From: an uncultured Collinsella sp.
Lineage (GTDB): Bacteria; Actinomycetota; Coriobacteriia; Coriobacteriales; Coriobacteriaceae
DNA length: 64,000 nt
Assembly (NCBI GenBank): GCA_958350755.1
Contig: CATWID010000002.1
Location: 1 to 64,000 of the forward strand
Reading direction: 5' to 3'
Positions 7,964-16,245 of the stretch are shown here, piece by piece. A program made the position numbers and the translations under genes. The number at the start of each line of letters is the position of its first letter. Position 1 is the first letter of the stretch. The notes beneath the pieces are model-generated. The model searched no databases. It was not told where the DNA came from and was given only the letters and a program-made list of their open reading frames with translations.

Positions 7964-8683
7964 TTACATGACCATAACGTAGCGCGATCCCACGTAGTAC
8001 TGCTTACCCATCAGGACCGGCTCGCCATTGGGGCCGATAAAGCCGGCACGCAGGTTGAGCAGCGGATCGTGCGGGGCAATGCCCAGCTCGGTGGCCTGCT
8101 CGGCGTTGGCACGAACGGCCTCGACCGTACGGTAGCCAACCGAGACAATCGGCGTTCCGCCAACACGCTCGACCTCGGCAAAAATCGACTTGTCCTCAAG
8201 ATCGGCCGTCAACAGCTCGCGGTATGCATCAAACGGCACAAAGATGTTTTCCTCAAAGATGGGCTCGCCGTCGGCCGTGCGCACGCGCTTAATATGCAGC
8301 AGCAGCGCATCCTTCTGCAGACCAAAGAATTCCATCTCGTTTTGGCGCGCCGGCACAATCTGGCGATCGACCACGTGCGCGCCGGCCTTCATGCCATTGT
8401 CGGCACACAACGCAGTAAACGTCTGCAGCGTCGAAGCATGGAACTGGCGATTGATGTGCGGCGTGGAGACAAAGGTGCCGCGGCCCTGCTGCTTAACCAG
8501 GTAGCCATCGGAGCACAGCTCCTCGACGGCGCGACGCACCGTAATGCGGCTCACCTCGTACTGCTCGGCAAGCTCAAGCTCGGACGGGATGCGCTCCTTA
8601 GGTGCATAAACACCTTTCTCGATCGCTTCCTTGATCTCGTCGTAAATCTGCTGGTAAAGCGGTGCATTTTTGGGCGCTGGCAT
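7964..8683 (-). CDS. GntR-family regulator with UTRA domain (copy 2)
   Basis: A 239-residue HutC-type regulator: winged-helix domain at ~8-75 (LYQQIYDEIKEAIEKGVY, RITVRRAVEEL, GRGTFV) and UTRA domain at ~95-239 ending YYVGSRYVMVM. It is a paralogue of copy 1. The DNA just upstream has ACGTATATAACGT; the word TATAACG or its complement recurs before the PTS operon and before the EamA gene, suggesting that this protein controls itself and both of those units. That regulon is an inference. The ribosome site is weak (AAGAGTGA). A terminator separates it from recQ. Confidence 0.87.
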   Translation of the reverse strand: MPAPKNAPLYQQIYDEIKEAIEKGVYAPKERIPSELELAEQYEVSRITVRRAVEELCSDGYLVKQQGRGTFVSTPHINRQFHASTLQTFTALCADNGMKAGAHVVDRQIVPARQNEMEFFGLQKDALLLHIKRVRTADGEPIFEENIFVPFDAYRELLTADLEDKSIFAEVERVGGTPIVSVGYRTVEAVRANAEQATELGIAPHDPLLNLRAGFIGPNGEPVLMGKQYYVGSRYVMVM

Positions 8684-8720
8684 ATCTGATCACTCTTATC
8701 AAAATATCGAAATAACTAAT

Positions 8721-8733
8721 ACGTATATAACGT
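8721..8733. promoter_or_regulatory. Operator-like ACGTATATAACGT upstream of gntR copy 2
   Basis: A short palindrome (ACGT-N5-ACGT) containing TATAACG, 38 bp before the gntR start. Related words occur at 14737-14766 and 16025-16041. Confidence 0.45.
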
Positions 8734-8787
8734 CTTTTTATATGTTACCTTAGTTTGATAAAACGATACACCGCATACAGCAAATCT

Positions 8788-9795
8788 TTACTTGCCGTCG
8801 TCCTGCTGCAAGCTTTCCTGGTCGTGCAGACGGGCCTGCCTGCTGGCCATGCGCGCGGGCTTGTCGGGATCGGGTACGGCCGTAGGCATGGGCTCGTCGA
8901 CATGACCGCCCCACCAGCCGCCCACAAAGTTAAGCGTGTGGAACACATTGATCACGGCGCCGGGATCAATGTCGCACACCAACTTGATGATGTCCTGGCT
9001 CTCGTAGGTCGAGACAACGGTGTGCAGCAGGTACATCTTTTCGCGGCTGTATCCGCCAACGACCTCGGCGCAGCTGATGCCGTGCTGAAAATGGTCGATA
9101 TAGGCGGTCATGACCTCGTCGGCCTTGCGCGTCGTGATCTGCAGCGTTACGCGGTCATAGCGGCGGTAGAAGCTGTCGATGGTCTTGGTCGAAATAAACT
9201 GGAACACGATGGAGTACGCCGCGTTGTCCCAGCCAAACATAAAGCCAAAGATCGCCAGGATAAAGCAGTTAAAACCAAAGATGACGCCCCAGATGGTCTT
9301 GCCCGTGTGGTTGGAGACCCACAACGCGATAAAGTCGGTACCGCCGGTGGATGCGCCGGACTTAAGCGCGATGGCGGCGCCCAGGCCCGAGACCACGCCG
9401 CCAAAGATGATGAGCATGATCTTGTCGCCCAAAAACGGCGCAAAGTGAAAGATGTTAAGGAACAGCGACGAGAGCGCAACCTGCATCATCGAGAAGATGA
9501 CGAAGCGCTTGCTAATGCCGCTCCAGCATAGGAGCGCCACGGGGATGTTGAGCGCGAGCATACCGAGCGAGATGTCGATGTGAACGCCGCCAAGCGAGGT
9601 AACGCGATCGAGCAGGACCGCGACGCCGGTGAGACCGCTCGGAAGCAGATCAGCGGGCTGAATGAACGCCTGGATCAGAAATGTCTGGAGAACGGCGGAA
9701 ATGGTGACCGCCACGGCGGTAATGGCGCGGCGGACGATGGTAAGGCGGCCGAGCACGAGCACGCGGTCCGTGAGCTGATCGATGGCATTCGCCAC
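8788..9795 (-). CDS. YitT-family membrane protein
   Basis: A 335-residue integral membrane protein with about five or six hydrophobic segments in residues 20-200 (for example ITAVAVTISAVLQTF, ISLGMLALNIPVALL, KIMLIIFGGVVSGLGAAI). The motif SGASTGGTDFIA is characteristic of the YitT/DUF161 family. Residues ~215-300 form the soluble DUF2179 domain (VTLQITTRKADEV through HTVVSTYESQDI). The biochemical role of the family is not established. The hydrophilic tail is rich in charged and Gln residues. It is separate from gntR copy 2 by a 104-bp gap holding that gene's control region. Confidence 0.85.
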   Translation of the reverse strand: MANAIDQLTDRVLVLGRLTIVRRAITAVAVTISAVLQTFLIQAFIQPADLLPSGLTGVAVLLDRVTSLGGVHIDISLGMLALNIPVALLCWSGISKRFVIFSMMQVALSSLFLNIFHFAPFLGDKIMLIIFGGVVSGLGAAIALKSGASTGGTDFIALWVSNHTGKTIWGVIFGFNCFILAIFGFMFGWDNAAYSIVFQFISTKTIDSFYRRYDRVTLQITTRKADEVMTAYIDHFQHGISCAEVVGGYSREKMYLLHTVVSTYESQDIIKLVCDIDPGAVINVFHTLNFVGGWWGGHVDEPMPTAVPDPDKPARMASRQARLHDQESLQQDDGK

Positions 9796-9931
9796 GTAGG
9801 CTCCCTTCGAAGGCAGATGTAGTTGTGGGGCATGTCGGCGATTGTAGCATGGAGCGACAGAGGGCGCCTCAATTCACCCTCTCTCGACAACCAAAACGGG
9901 ACCGGTAACCCCACAACCAAAGGCCCAAATT

Positions 9932-10055
9932 CTAAGTGAGTAGACTTTTCGCAACCTGCCGAGCACAGCCAATAACAGCCACCTCTGTGACCTGCGGTTT
10001 TACTAAGGCAGAAACGCTTTGTGCTCGGCATGCGCCAAAAAGTCTACTCACTTAG
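9932..10055. repeat. Large nested inverted repeat, CTAAGTGAGTAGACTTTT arms
   Basis: Perfect 18-bp outer arms (9932-9949 and 10038-10055) and, inside them, perfect 10-bp arms GCCGAGCACA / TGTGCTCGGC (9958-9967 and 10020-10029). The apex of about 50 bases is not clearly paired. This 124-bp element occupies most of the 355-bp gap between yitT and the HAD gene. No open frame is supported inside it. It could fold as a long RNA hairpin or DNA cruciform. Confidence 0.8.
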
Positions 10056-10099
10056 TCTGAGTCGAAGCCAAACTGATCCAAATTGAAGCCAAAATGAGC

Positions 10100-10147
10100 C
10101 AATCCGCCGCGATAAATGCGCGAATCGGCACTTCTCGCGGCGGATTG
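10100..10147 (-). terminator. Terminator-like hairpin after the HAD gene
   Basis: Perfect 13-bp arms CAATCCGCCGCGA and complement with a 22-nt loop lie just beyond the HAD stop codon. On the minus strand they are followed by GCTCATTTTGG, a weak T-tract. Confidence 0.55.
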
Positions 10148-10150
10148 ACG

Positions 10151-10780
10151 CTACAAAGCGGCCAGAATGTCGGTCAGATTATCGATAACGGCATCGGCTC
10201 GCGATTGATCGAGGTTGACGCCCTCATGCGGACGCAGTGCCAGGACGCGGGCGCCGGAGCGCTTGCCAGCCTCGATGCCCAACGGCGAGTCCTCGATAAC
10301 CAGGCACTCGGCGGGGTCAACGCCCAGCGCCTCCATGGCACGCAGGTAGATCTCGGGGTCGGGCTTAAATGCACTGCACTCGTGACCGCTGATGGTGTAG
10401 TCCAGCACGTCGGTGATACCGGCAATCTCCACCAGCTCGTCAATGAGCTCGCGATAGGACGAGCTCGCGATGGCACATTTCATGCCGCGCTTGTGCAGCT
10501 CACGCATCACCGGCTCCGTCTGCTCGTTGAGTAGCTCGGCATACGGAACGGGATGGTCCGGGCTGTAGACCTGCTTGTACTCCACGCGCAGGCGCTCGCG
10601 CAGCTCAACATCGTCGGGCACCAGCGACTTCCAAATGGCGGGCTCGTTAGACCCCGAAAGATCGGGAATCTCGTCAAAGTGGAACCCCTTCTCCTCCATA
10701 AACGCCACGCGACGACGGTTGTAGAACCACTCGGTATCGACCAGCACGCCGTCCATATCAAACAGCACTGCCTTGATCAT
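10151..10780 (-). CDS. HAD-superfamily phosphatase, beta-phosphoglucomutase-like
   Basis: A 209-residue haloacid dehalogenase family hydrolase. Motif I is FDMDGVLVDTE (residues 6-16) with both aspartates present, motif II is the Ser in IASSSYREL, and motif IV is ECLVIEDSPLGIEAG. The cap region is of the helical type found in phosphoglucomutase-like and sugar-phosphate phosphatases. I chose the second of two close ATGs because GGAGGAG is 8 bases before it and adjoins the first. Placed after the PTS-deglycase operon, it might dephosphorylate or isomerise a sugar phosphate from that pathway, but a terminator separates them. Confidence 0.85.
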   Translation of the reverse strand: MIKAVLFDMDGVLVDTEWFYNRRRVAFMEEKGFHFDEIPDLSGSNEPAIWKSLVPDDVELRERLRVEYKQVYSPDHPVPYAELLNEQTEPVMRELHKRGMKCAIASSSYRELIDELVEIAGITDVLDYTISGHECSAFKPDPEIYLRAMEALGVDPAECLVIEDSPLGIEAGKRSGARVLALRPHEGVNLDQSRADAVIDNLTDILAAL

Positions 10781-10794
10781 ACGCATCTCCTCCC

Positions 10795-10830
10795 ACCTGC
10801 CAAAAAGGGACAGGTTTATTTTGGTAGGTT
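10795..10830. repeat. Palindromic repeat, AACCTGCCAAAA family, copy 2 (inverted)
   Basis: Arms ACCTGCCAAAA and TTTTGGTAGGT enclose GGGACAGGTTTA. It is the same element as at 844-893 and 18165-18201, here in the opposite orientation, directly upstream of the HAD ribosome-binding site. Confidence 0.75.
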
Positions 10831-10871
10831 TTATCTGGGGTTTTATGACGCAACGGACACGCCCCCAAAGC

Positions 10872-10903
10872 AAAAAGGGGACGGGGCGCAAACCCCATCC
10901 CCT
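10872..10903 (-). terminator. Terminator of the PTS-deglycase operon
   Basis: On the minus strand GGGGATGGGG and CCCCGTCCCC form a stem with a short loop, followed by TTTTT. It stands 35 bp after the SIS copy 2 stop codon. Confidence 0.75.
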
Positions 10904-10936
10904 CTCAATCAACCCGTAAGGTCTACTTACTTGTGA

Positions 10937-11920
10937 TTAGTAGGAAAGCTTCCACATGTAGCGACGCATGGTCAGCGGGTGCTGACGGGCCTCGGCGATC
11001 TGGTTGCCGTACTCGCGCATAACGGCGAGGTGCAGCAGCGGGTTGAAGTAGGTGACGACGCTCGCGGGCACGGCGTCAGCCAGGCCGTAGTCCTTGGAGT
11101 CGATCAGAGCGACCTTGGCGCCCATGCGCTCAAGGAAGGTGAGGGCGCGAGCGTCCATCGGACGGGTAGCACCATCGGACATGAAGAAGACGTAGGGCTT
11201 ACCCTCGGTGGAAACCTCGAACGGGCCGTGGAAGTACTCGCCGGTGTTGTAGGCGGCGGCGTCGATCCACTGCATCTCGGTGAACAGGAAGGCGGCGTGA
11301 GAATAAGCCATCTTCTCGGAGGCACCGGAGGCCATGAAGTAGATCATCTTGTCGTCCTTGAAGTCCTGGGCGAACTTCTTGGCGAGCTTCTTGCAGTGCT
11401 GAGCGGCGTTCTCGCAGAGATCGAAGACGTTGGTGAGGCCGGTGATCATGTCCTCGTAGTGGTCATAGCCCTCGGTCTGCTGAAGGATCTCGAGAGCAAG
11501 AGCGATGGCGTAGCCAGGCTTCTCGCACTTGGCAGCGTAGTTGGCATGGAAGCCGTGAACGATGACGTGGTCGGCGTCGACGGTCAGAGCGGAGCCGGCC
11601 TTGTTGGTGAGGGAGACGACCGGGCAGTTGTGCTTCTTGGCGGTCTTGTTGGCCTCGACGGTCTCGGGCGTGGAGCCACCGAGGGAGCAGGTGATCACGA
11701 AGGTGTGCTCGTTGACCCAGGAAGGCGTGTCGTAGTTGAACTCGTTAGCGGTGAAGATCTGAACGTTCAGCTTGTCCGTGTTGTTGGCCAGGAAGTACTT
11801 GGCAGGGTAAAGGTCGGACATGGAAGCACCGCAGCCGACGAAGGCGACGCTGTGGATCTCGTGGTTGGACAGGACGTCAGCGACGATCTGCTTAGGGAGG
11901 TTAAGGTCGATCTCGTACAT
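10937..11920 (-). CDS. SIS-domain phosphosugar deglycase, FrlB/GfrF-like (copy 2)
   Basis: A 327-residue double-SIS protein, last gene of the mannose-family PTS operon. Glu215 and His231 (FTEMQW ... YFHGPFE) match the catalytic pair seen in copies 1 and 3, and GCGASMSD and CSLGGSTPE are the phosphate-binding loops. In Salmonella-type gfr operons a PTS of this class imports glucoselysine or fructoselysine as the 6-phosphate and an SIS deglycase cleaves it; this arrangement fits that scheme, which is why I infer an Amadori substrate. The start MYEIDL has AAAGGA 9 bases upstream; the longer frame has no ribosome site. Confidence 0.85.
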   Translation of the reverse strand: MYEIDLNLPKQIVADVLSNHEIHSVAFVGCGASMSDLYPAKYFLANNTDKLNVQIFTANEFNYDTPSWVNEHTFVITCSLGGSTPETVEANKTAKKHNCPVVSLTNKAGSALTVDADHVIVHGFHANYAAKCEKPGYAIALALEILQQTEGYDHYEDMITGLTNVFDLCENAAQHCKKLAKKFAQDFKDDKMIYFMASGASEKMAYSHAAFLFTEMQWIDAAAYNTGEYFHGPFEVSTEGKPYVFFMSDGATRPMDARALTFLERMGAKVALIDSKDYGLADAVPASVVTYFNPLLHLAVMREYGNQIAEARQHPLTMRRYMWKLSY

Positions 11921-12013
11921 CTGACACATTCCTTTCGATTTTTTGCGGCGCCACATTGCCGGGCGCTCGCAGGGTTACCGTGGTTTGGACCGAGTCGCCG
12001 GCCCGTTGAGGAT

Positions 12014-12039
12014 GTGACAAAGGGACTGTCCTTTGTCAC
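12014..12039. repeat. Hairpin GTGACAAAGG within the PTS operon
   Basis: A perfect 10-bp stem with loop GACTGT, containing the GGGAC..GTCC theme of the dispersed palindromes. It sits in the 198-bp gap between the IID and SIS genes with a second weaker hairpin nearby (CCTGCCTGG / CCAGACAGG, ~12055-12083), where it could act as an RNA stabiliser or partial terminator. Confidence 0.6.
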
Positions 12040-12118
12040 GTATAGGGATGGAAGCCTGCCTGGGGTATGGGATGCCAGACAGGCCCCCGGGGGAAAGCGG
12101 TTAGACGCTGGGTCGCGA

Positions 12119-12952
12119 CTAGGCCAGGATGCCGGCCGCGGAGAGGGCGATGCCGCCCACGATGGCGATCACGAGAAGCCAACCGGTGTTGACGTTCTTC
12201 TTGATGAGCCAGTACATAAGGCCGGTGAGGCCGAGGGAGATCATCTGGGGCATCATGCCGTCCAGGATGTCCTGGATCACGACGGTGCCGTCAGCGAACT
12301 GCAGCGGGGTGGTGGCGCCGATCAGCGTGGCGATCATGCCGCCCACGGACATAAGACCCACGATACCGCAGACATACATGAGCTTCTCCATGAGGTCGCC
12401 GCCCTGGAGCTTGCTCAGGTACTCGTGGCCACCCTGGTAGCCGATCTTGGCTGCGAACCAAGTGATCAGCACGGAGGGCACGATGGAGATGAGCATGGCC
12501 AGGATCGGGCCCATGATGGAGCCCTGCTGAGCCAGCTGAACACCCAGGCCAAAGGCGATAACGCGGATGGTGCCCTGGAAGAAGGAGTCACCGATGCCGG
12601 AAAGCGGACCCATAAGGGAGGTCTTGACCGCGTTGATCGAATCGGGGTCGAAGTTCTCGGGATCCTTGGCGTACTCTTCCTCCATGGAGGCGGCGAGGCC
12701 TAGGATGAAAGCGCTCGTCTGCGGGGTGCAGTTGTAGAACGCCATGTGACGGTGGTAAGCCTCTTTCTTAGCAGCGAGCTGCTTGGGGTCGGACTCGTCC
12801 GGATAGAGGCGATCGAGCGTGGGAACCATGCCGTAGAGGAAGCCCATGTTCATCTGACGCTCGTAGTTCCAAGAGGCCTGGATGGCCCAGGAGCGCCAGA
12901 AGAACTGGCTGACCTTCTTGTTCAGGGACACGTCCTTGGTTGCGGTTGCCAT
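12119..12952 (-). CDS. PTS mannose-family transporter subunit IID
   Basis: The 277-residue IID membrane component of a mannose/fructose/sorbose-type phosphotransferase system. The N-terminal cytoplasmic part has the family pattern FWRSWAIQASWNYERQMN and GFLYGMVP; GPLSGIGDSFFQGTIR (~120) is the conserved IID loop. Hydrophobic segments follow in the second half (for example MLISIVPSVLITW, IVGLMSVGGMIATL, LLVIAIVGGIAL). The ATG has AGGAGG upstream. Together with IIC it forms the transmembrane channel; phosphate comes from the IIAB protein encoded two genes upstream. Confidence 0.93.
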   Translation of the reverse strand: MATATKDVSLNKKVSQFFWRSWAIQASWNYERQMNMGFLYGMVPTLDRLYPDESDPKQLAAKKEAYHRHMAFYNCTPQTSAFILGLAASMEEEYAKDPENFDPDSINAVKTSLMGPLSGIGDSFFQGTIRVIAFGLGVQLAQQGSIMGPILAMLISIVPSVLITWFAAKIGYQGGHEYLSKLQGGDLMEKLMYVCGIVGLMSVGGMIATLIGATTPLQFADGTVVIQDILDGMMPQMISLGLTGLMYWLIKKNVNTGWLLVIAIVGGIALSAAGILA

Positions 12953-12965
12953 AGTGTGTTCCTCC

Positions 12966-13760
12966 TTAGTCTTCGTCGTCTTCGAGCGGATCGTAGTCGG
13001 AATCGACACCGGCGGCTGCATGGGAACCGTTGAACTTGAAGCCCATGAAGACGACAGCCAGGCACACACCGATCAGAGCGACCGCGATAACGGACAGGTT
13101 GAGGTAAGCGGCGAGCAGGAAACCGATGAACAGGAACGGAGTCATACCCTTCTTGATCATCATGGTGAGCAGCAGGGCCAAGCCGTAGGCGGTCATGATC
13201 TTGGTCGAAACGTTAAGACCAGTGGACAGCCACTCGGGAACCATGTTGACGATGGCCTGAACCAGGTCGGTGCCAACAAAGACGGCGAGGAAGATCGGCA
13301 GGAAGTACATGACGGCGTACAGACCGGAGCCGGCGCAGATGTGCATGCGGTAGGCGGTCTTGAACTTTCCGTTATCGATCGCGCTATCTGCCACATGGGT
13401 GAGGGCGGCGATGATGGAACGGAACACGATGCCGAGGAGCTGACCCAGGACGGCGACCGGGATGGCGATCGTCATGGCGGTCTCGGCGGAAGCATCGGTC
13501 AGGCACGCAAAGGCAGCGGCCACGATGCCGCCCAGGACCATATCGGGCGGAACGGCGGCGCCGACCTGCACCAGGCCCATGGACACGAGCTCGACGGCGG
13601 CACCGACGGCAAGGCCGGTGGGCACATCGCCCAGCAGCAGACCGACGAGCGTAGCGCCAACGAGAGGCTGCTCGAAGTTAAGACGACCGAGCAGGCGGGA
13701 GTCCCACATGCAGAACACGCCGACGAGGCCGACGAGCACCGCACTGATGAACGTATTCAT
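12966..13760 (-). CDS. PTS mannose-family transporter subunit IIC
   Basis: A 264-residue integral membrane permease of the mannose PTS family. Many hydrophobic segments (VLVGLVGVFCMW, GATLVGLLLGDVPTGLAVGA, IAIPVAVLGQLLGIVF, FLPIFLAVFVG, SVIAVALIGVCLAVVFMGF) and the conserved LGDVPTGL and GAAVPPDMVLGGI loops mark it. It ends in an acidic tail (DYDPLEDDED). The IID gene starts 13 bases after its stop and IIAB ends 36 bases before its start, so the three are one operon. Confidence 0.93.
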   Translation of the reverse strand: MNTFISAVLVGLVGVFCMWDSRLLGRLNFEQPLVGATLVGLLLGDVPTGLAVGAAVELVSMGLVQVGAAVPPDMVLGGIVAAAFACLTDASAETAMTIAIPVAVLGQLLGIVFRSIIAALTHVADSAIDNGKFKTAYRMHICAGSGLYAVMYFLPIFLAVFVGTDLVQAIVNMVPEWLSTGLNVSTKIMTAYGLALLLTMMIKKGMTPFLFIGFLLAAYLNLSVIAVALIGVCLAVVFMGFKFNGSHAAAGVDSDYDPLEDDED

Positions 13761-13796
13761 ACCCTTCTCCTTTCAGTCAGGCAAAAGCCTGGTTGA

Positions 13797-14720
13797 TTAC
13801 AGCTTGGCGTCGATGTCGACGCTCTGATACGTAGGGGTCTGCTGGACGTAGAGCTTGATGCCCATGTCGAGCAGCTGGTTGACGTCGGCCTTCTGGGTGG
13901 CGTCGAGGAAGACGGAGCTGTCCTTGCCGCCGACCTGATCGGCACCGTCGTGGTTGGCGGTGGCGCCCAGGTTGATGGCGTCGAGCTTGTAGCCCTGGCA
14001 GAACTGCAGCATCTCGGCCGTGTTGCCAAAGACGAACATGACGCGCTCGCCGAGGGTGTTGAGCTTGTCCATCTTGGCGAGGGCACGCTCGACGGTGAAG
14101 ACGTTCAGGCGCACGCCCTGGGGCTTGGCCAGCTTAAGAGCGCCCTTCTTGATGTCATCGTTGGCGGCAGCGTTGTCGACGACGATGATGCGCTCGGCCT
14201 GAACCTTGGTGGTCCAGGTAAAGACGACCTGGCCGTGCAGCAGACGGTAGTCAAGACGTGCGAGGACGATCTTGGCGGGACCGGAGCTGTGACGGGACGC
14301 CTTGGCCTTCTTGGCGGGAGCCGCGGCGGCCTCGACCGGTGCGTTGGGGTTGGTCAGACCGGTGCGGGCCTCGTTGATGAGGGCCGCGAGCTCGGCACCC
14401 TTGACGGGGACGGGGCTCATAGCGAGCGTGAGCGCCAGCGGGATGTTGAAACCGCTAACAACCGTGAACTTCGTGCCGTTCTTGGAAAGCTCGACCATGT
14501 TGTTGTTGACCGAGCTGCCGAGCATATCGGTCAGCACATAGACGGTGTCGTCCGCGTTAAACGTGGCGATCATGGCGTCCACCTTATTGGTGATGGGCTC
14601 CTTGTCGTCACGAGCAAGCGACACGACGTGGACGTTCGACACGTCGCCGAGAACCATCTCGAGCGTGTCTTTGGCGCCTGCGGCCAGGCCGCCATGAGAT
14701 GCGAGAATGATCTGATTCAT
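13797..14720 (-). CDS. PTS mannose-family IIAB fusion protein
   Basis: A 307-residue cytoplasmic phosphocarrier. The IIA domain (1-~122) carries phospho-His9 in ILASHGG, and the IIB domain (from ~149) carries phospho-His162 in YRLLHGQV. They are joined by an Ala/Pro/Lys-rich linker (~124-148). It passes phosphate from HPr to the incoming sugar at the IIC/IID channel. A strong ribosome site GGAGGAGG precedes the ATG, and the control region upstream has CGTTATA-type operators overlapping a TATAAT box. First gene of the operon IIAB-IIC-IID-SIS. Confidence 0.94.
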   Translation of the reverse strand: MNQIILASHGGLAAGAKDTLEMVLGDVSNVHVVSLARDDKEPITNKVDAMIATFNADDTVYVLTDMLGSSVNNNMVELSKNGTKFTVVSGFNIPLALTLAMSPVPVKGAELAALINEARTGLTNPNAPVEAAAAPAKKAKASRHSSGPAKIVLARLDYRLLHGQVVFTWTTKVQAERIIVVDNAAANDDIKKGALKLAKPQGVRLNVFTVERALAKMDKLNTLGERVMFVFGNTAEMLQFCQGYKLDAINLGATANHDGADQVGGKDSSVFLDATQKADVNQLLDMGIKLYVQQTPTYQSVDIDAKL

Positions 14721-14736
14721 CTTGCCTCCTCCTTTT

Positions 14737-14766
14737 CGTTATGGTCATTATAACGTCTTATACGTT
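14737..14766 (-). promoter_or_regulatory. Promoter/operator of the PTS operon
   Basis: Two overlapping inverted repeats: CGTTAT-N7-ATAACG (14737-14755) and AACGT-N5-ACGTT (14752-14766). A minus-strand TATAAT (complement of 14747-14752) lies inside them, so binding would block RNA polymerase. The rest of the 183-bp gap is AT-rich without other clear structure. Confidence 0.5.
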
Positions 14767-14903
14767 GCGGATATTGATAATTAGTATATAAACCGTTCGC
14801 GGGTGAAAAACGACCGTTGGCGGGTTTAACGCAATCGAAACGATGGTCTTGGGTAGGCCGGCGCTGGCTGGATAACCCCAGGTCGGACGCCGCGCGCAAC
14901 CCC

Positions 14904-15986
14904 CTATCGCACGAAGTACCAGGGGCTTTCCTGCACGGTGGGCTCCAGCGCAATGCCCGTGCGCTCGCGGAACAGATCCATGTCCTGCGATTTCTCCGTC
15001 CACCACGCGTTGGGCTTAAAGGTCATGCTCTCAACGACATGACCGACAAACACACTGTTGCGCAGCTTGGAAAAGTCGGTGTTCATAATCACGATGGACG
15101 CGAGCACCAAAACGATGCCCAGAACTTTGATCGCGCCGGCGGGCTCGGCGTAGACACCAATGCCCAGCAGTACGGTGACGACTGTCTCGAATGACATTAC
15201 GACGGGAACTTTCGACGTCTCGAGCCCCATGGACAGACCCTGCATATATAAGATGTAAGCCACGGCTGTGGGGATGAGTCCAAAGCCAAGGAACAGCAGC
15301 AGCAGCTGTGGCGACATTGCCGCGGCGACATCCGGCCACGGAGCCGCGATAGCTGCCATAACCGCACCGCCAAAAACAAAGCCCCAAAACGTGACAGCCA
15401 GCGGGTGGACCGTCTTGGTTGCTATCCGGCTAAACACCGCGAGCGACGCACCACAAAGGCCTGCAATCACGCCCGACGTGACGCCCCAAACCGAAAAATG
15501 AAAACCGGAAAGGTCGCCATTGGTCACCGCAAGCACACAGCCAATGATGTTAAAGACAATGGCGACGAGCTTGTTGAGGGTCACGTCCTCGCGATAAAGG
15601 ACGCGGCCGAGCGCGACGCCAAACACCGGCGACGTGTAGAGCAGCACCGATGCCGTGGACATGCCCACCTCGCGCATGCACTCGTAATAGCAGGTGTTGG
15701 CGGCAGCCAAACCGACGATACCGACAAGCGCGCAGGAAACAAGCTCTTTAGGGCTTGCCTTGAACAGGGTCAGCGGACCCTGAACCACGGTAGACCCCTC
15801 ACCCGGACGGCAGCCCATAAACATCAGGACCGGCGCCAAGATAAGCGCTCCGACCAACAAGCGAAAGGCAGCCATGCTCTGGGACGAAACGCCCATGGCT
15901 GAGATGCCGTTTACAAAGATTCCGATGCTGCCCCACATAAGCGCGGCGATCAGCACCAGCACATAGCCCAGATTGCTCCTCTTCAA
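14904..15986 (-). CDS. EamA/DMT-family transporter
   Basis: A 360-residue drug/metabolite transporter with ten predicted membrane segments in two EamA repeats (first from LGYVLVLIAALMWGSIGIF, second from FSVWGVTSGVIAGLCGASL). The family exports or imports small metabolites; the substrate cannot be read from sequence. A hydrophilic tail of ~45 residues after the last helix (MTFKPNAWWTEKSQDMD onward) is longer than usual. The start is TTG with AGGAGG 5 bases upstream. Tandem CGTTATA words in its promoter are shared with the PTS operon and gntR copy 2, so it may move a product of that pathway such as the released amine; this is an inference. Confidence 0.87.
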   Translation of the reverse strand: MKRSNLGYVLVLIAALMWGSIGIFVNGISAMGVSSQSMAAFRLLVGALILAPVLMFMGCRPGEGSTVVQGPLTLFKASPKELVSCALVGIVGLAAANTCYYECMREVGMSTASVLLYTSPVFGVALGRVLYREDVTLNKLVAIVFNIIGCVLAVTNGDLSGFHFSVWGVTSGVIAGLCGASLAVFSRIATKTVHPLAVTFWGFVFGGAVMAAIAAPWPDVAAAMSPQLLLLFLGFGLIPTAVAYILYMQGLSMGLETSKVPVVMSFETVVTVLLGIGVYAEPAGAIKVLGIVLVLASIVIMNTDFSKLRNSVFVGHVVESMTFKPNAWWTEKSQDMDLFRERTGIALEPTVQESPWYFVR

Positions 15987-16024
15987 CGCAGCCTCCTCAG
16001 TATATTTCCAATATGTTTCATACT

Positions 16025-16041
16025 ACGTTATAGTCGTTATA
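16025..16041. promoter_or_regulatory. Operator-like CGTTATA tandem repeat before the EamA gene
   Basis: CGTTATA at 16026-16032 and 16035-16041 form a direct repeat with a 9-bp period. The complement TATAACG occurs before the PTS operon and before gntR copy 2. Confidence 0.45.
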
Positions 16042-16143
16042 TACATTTTTCAAGGCACAAATCGGCGAACGGGAAATCTCTCGACACAAGGAGTGTCCCC
16101 AACTGCCGGCAGAAAGGGAACGTCCCCAAGTGCCGCTCTAGCA

Positions 16144-16208
16144 GTTGCAGTGAAATAGTTCTCAAACAGAGGCTTCACGCCCCCAAACAGGAACTATTCC
16201 ACCGCAAC
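16144..16208. repeat. Inverted repeat, GTTGCRGTGAAATAG family, copy 1
   Basis: Arms GTTGCAGTGAAATAGTTC (16144-16161) and GAACTATTCCACCGCAAC (16191-16208) pair with two mismatches. A related element with the same arms is at 55841-55905. It lies just after the SIS copy 3 stop codon. Adjacent DNA (16086-16130) also carries two GTCCCCAA words of the dispersed-core type. Confidence 0.7.
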
Positions 16209-16245
16209 TCATGAGGGGTATTGGGCTGTTAGGCCGCTCTATCCC

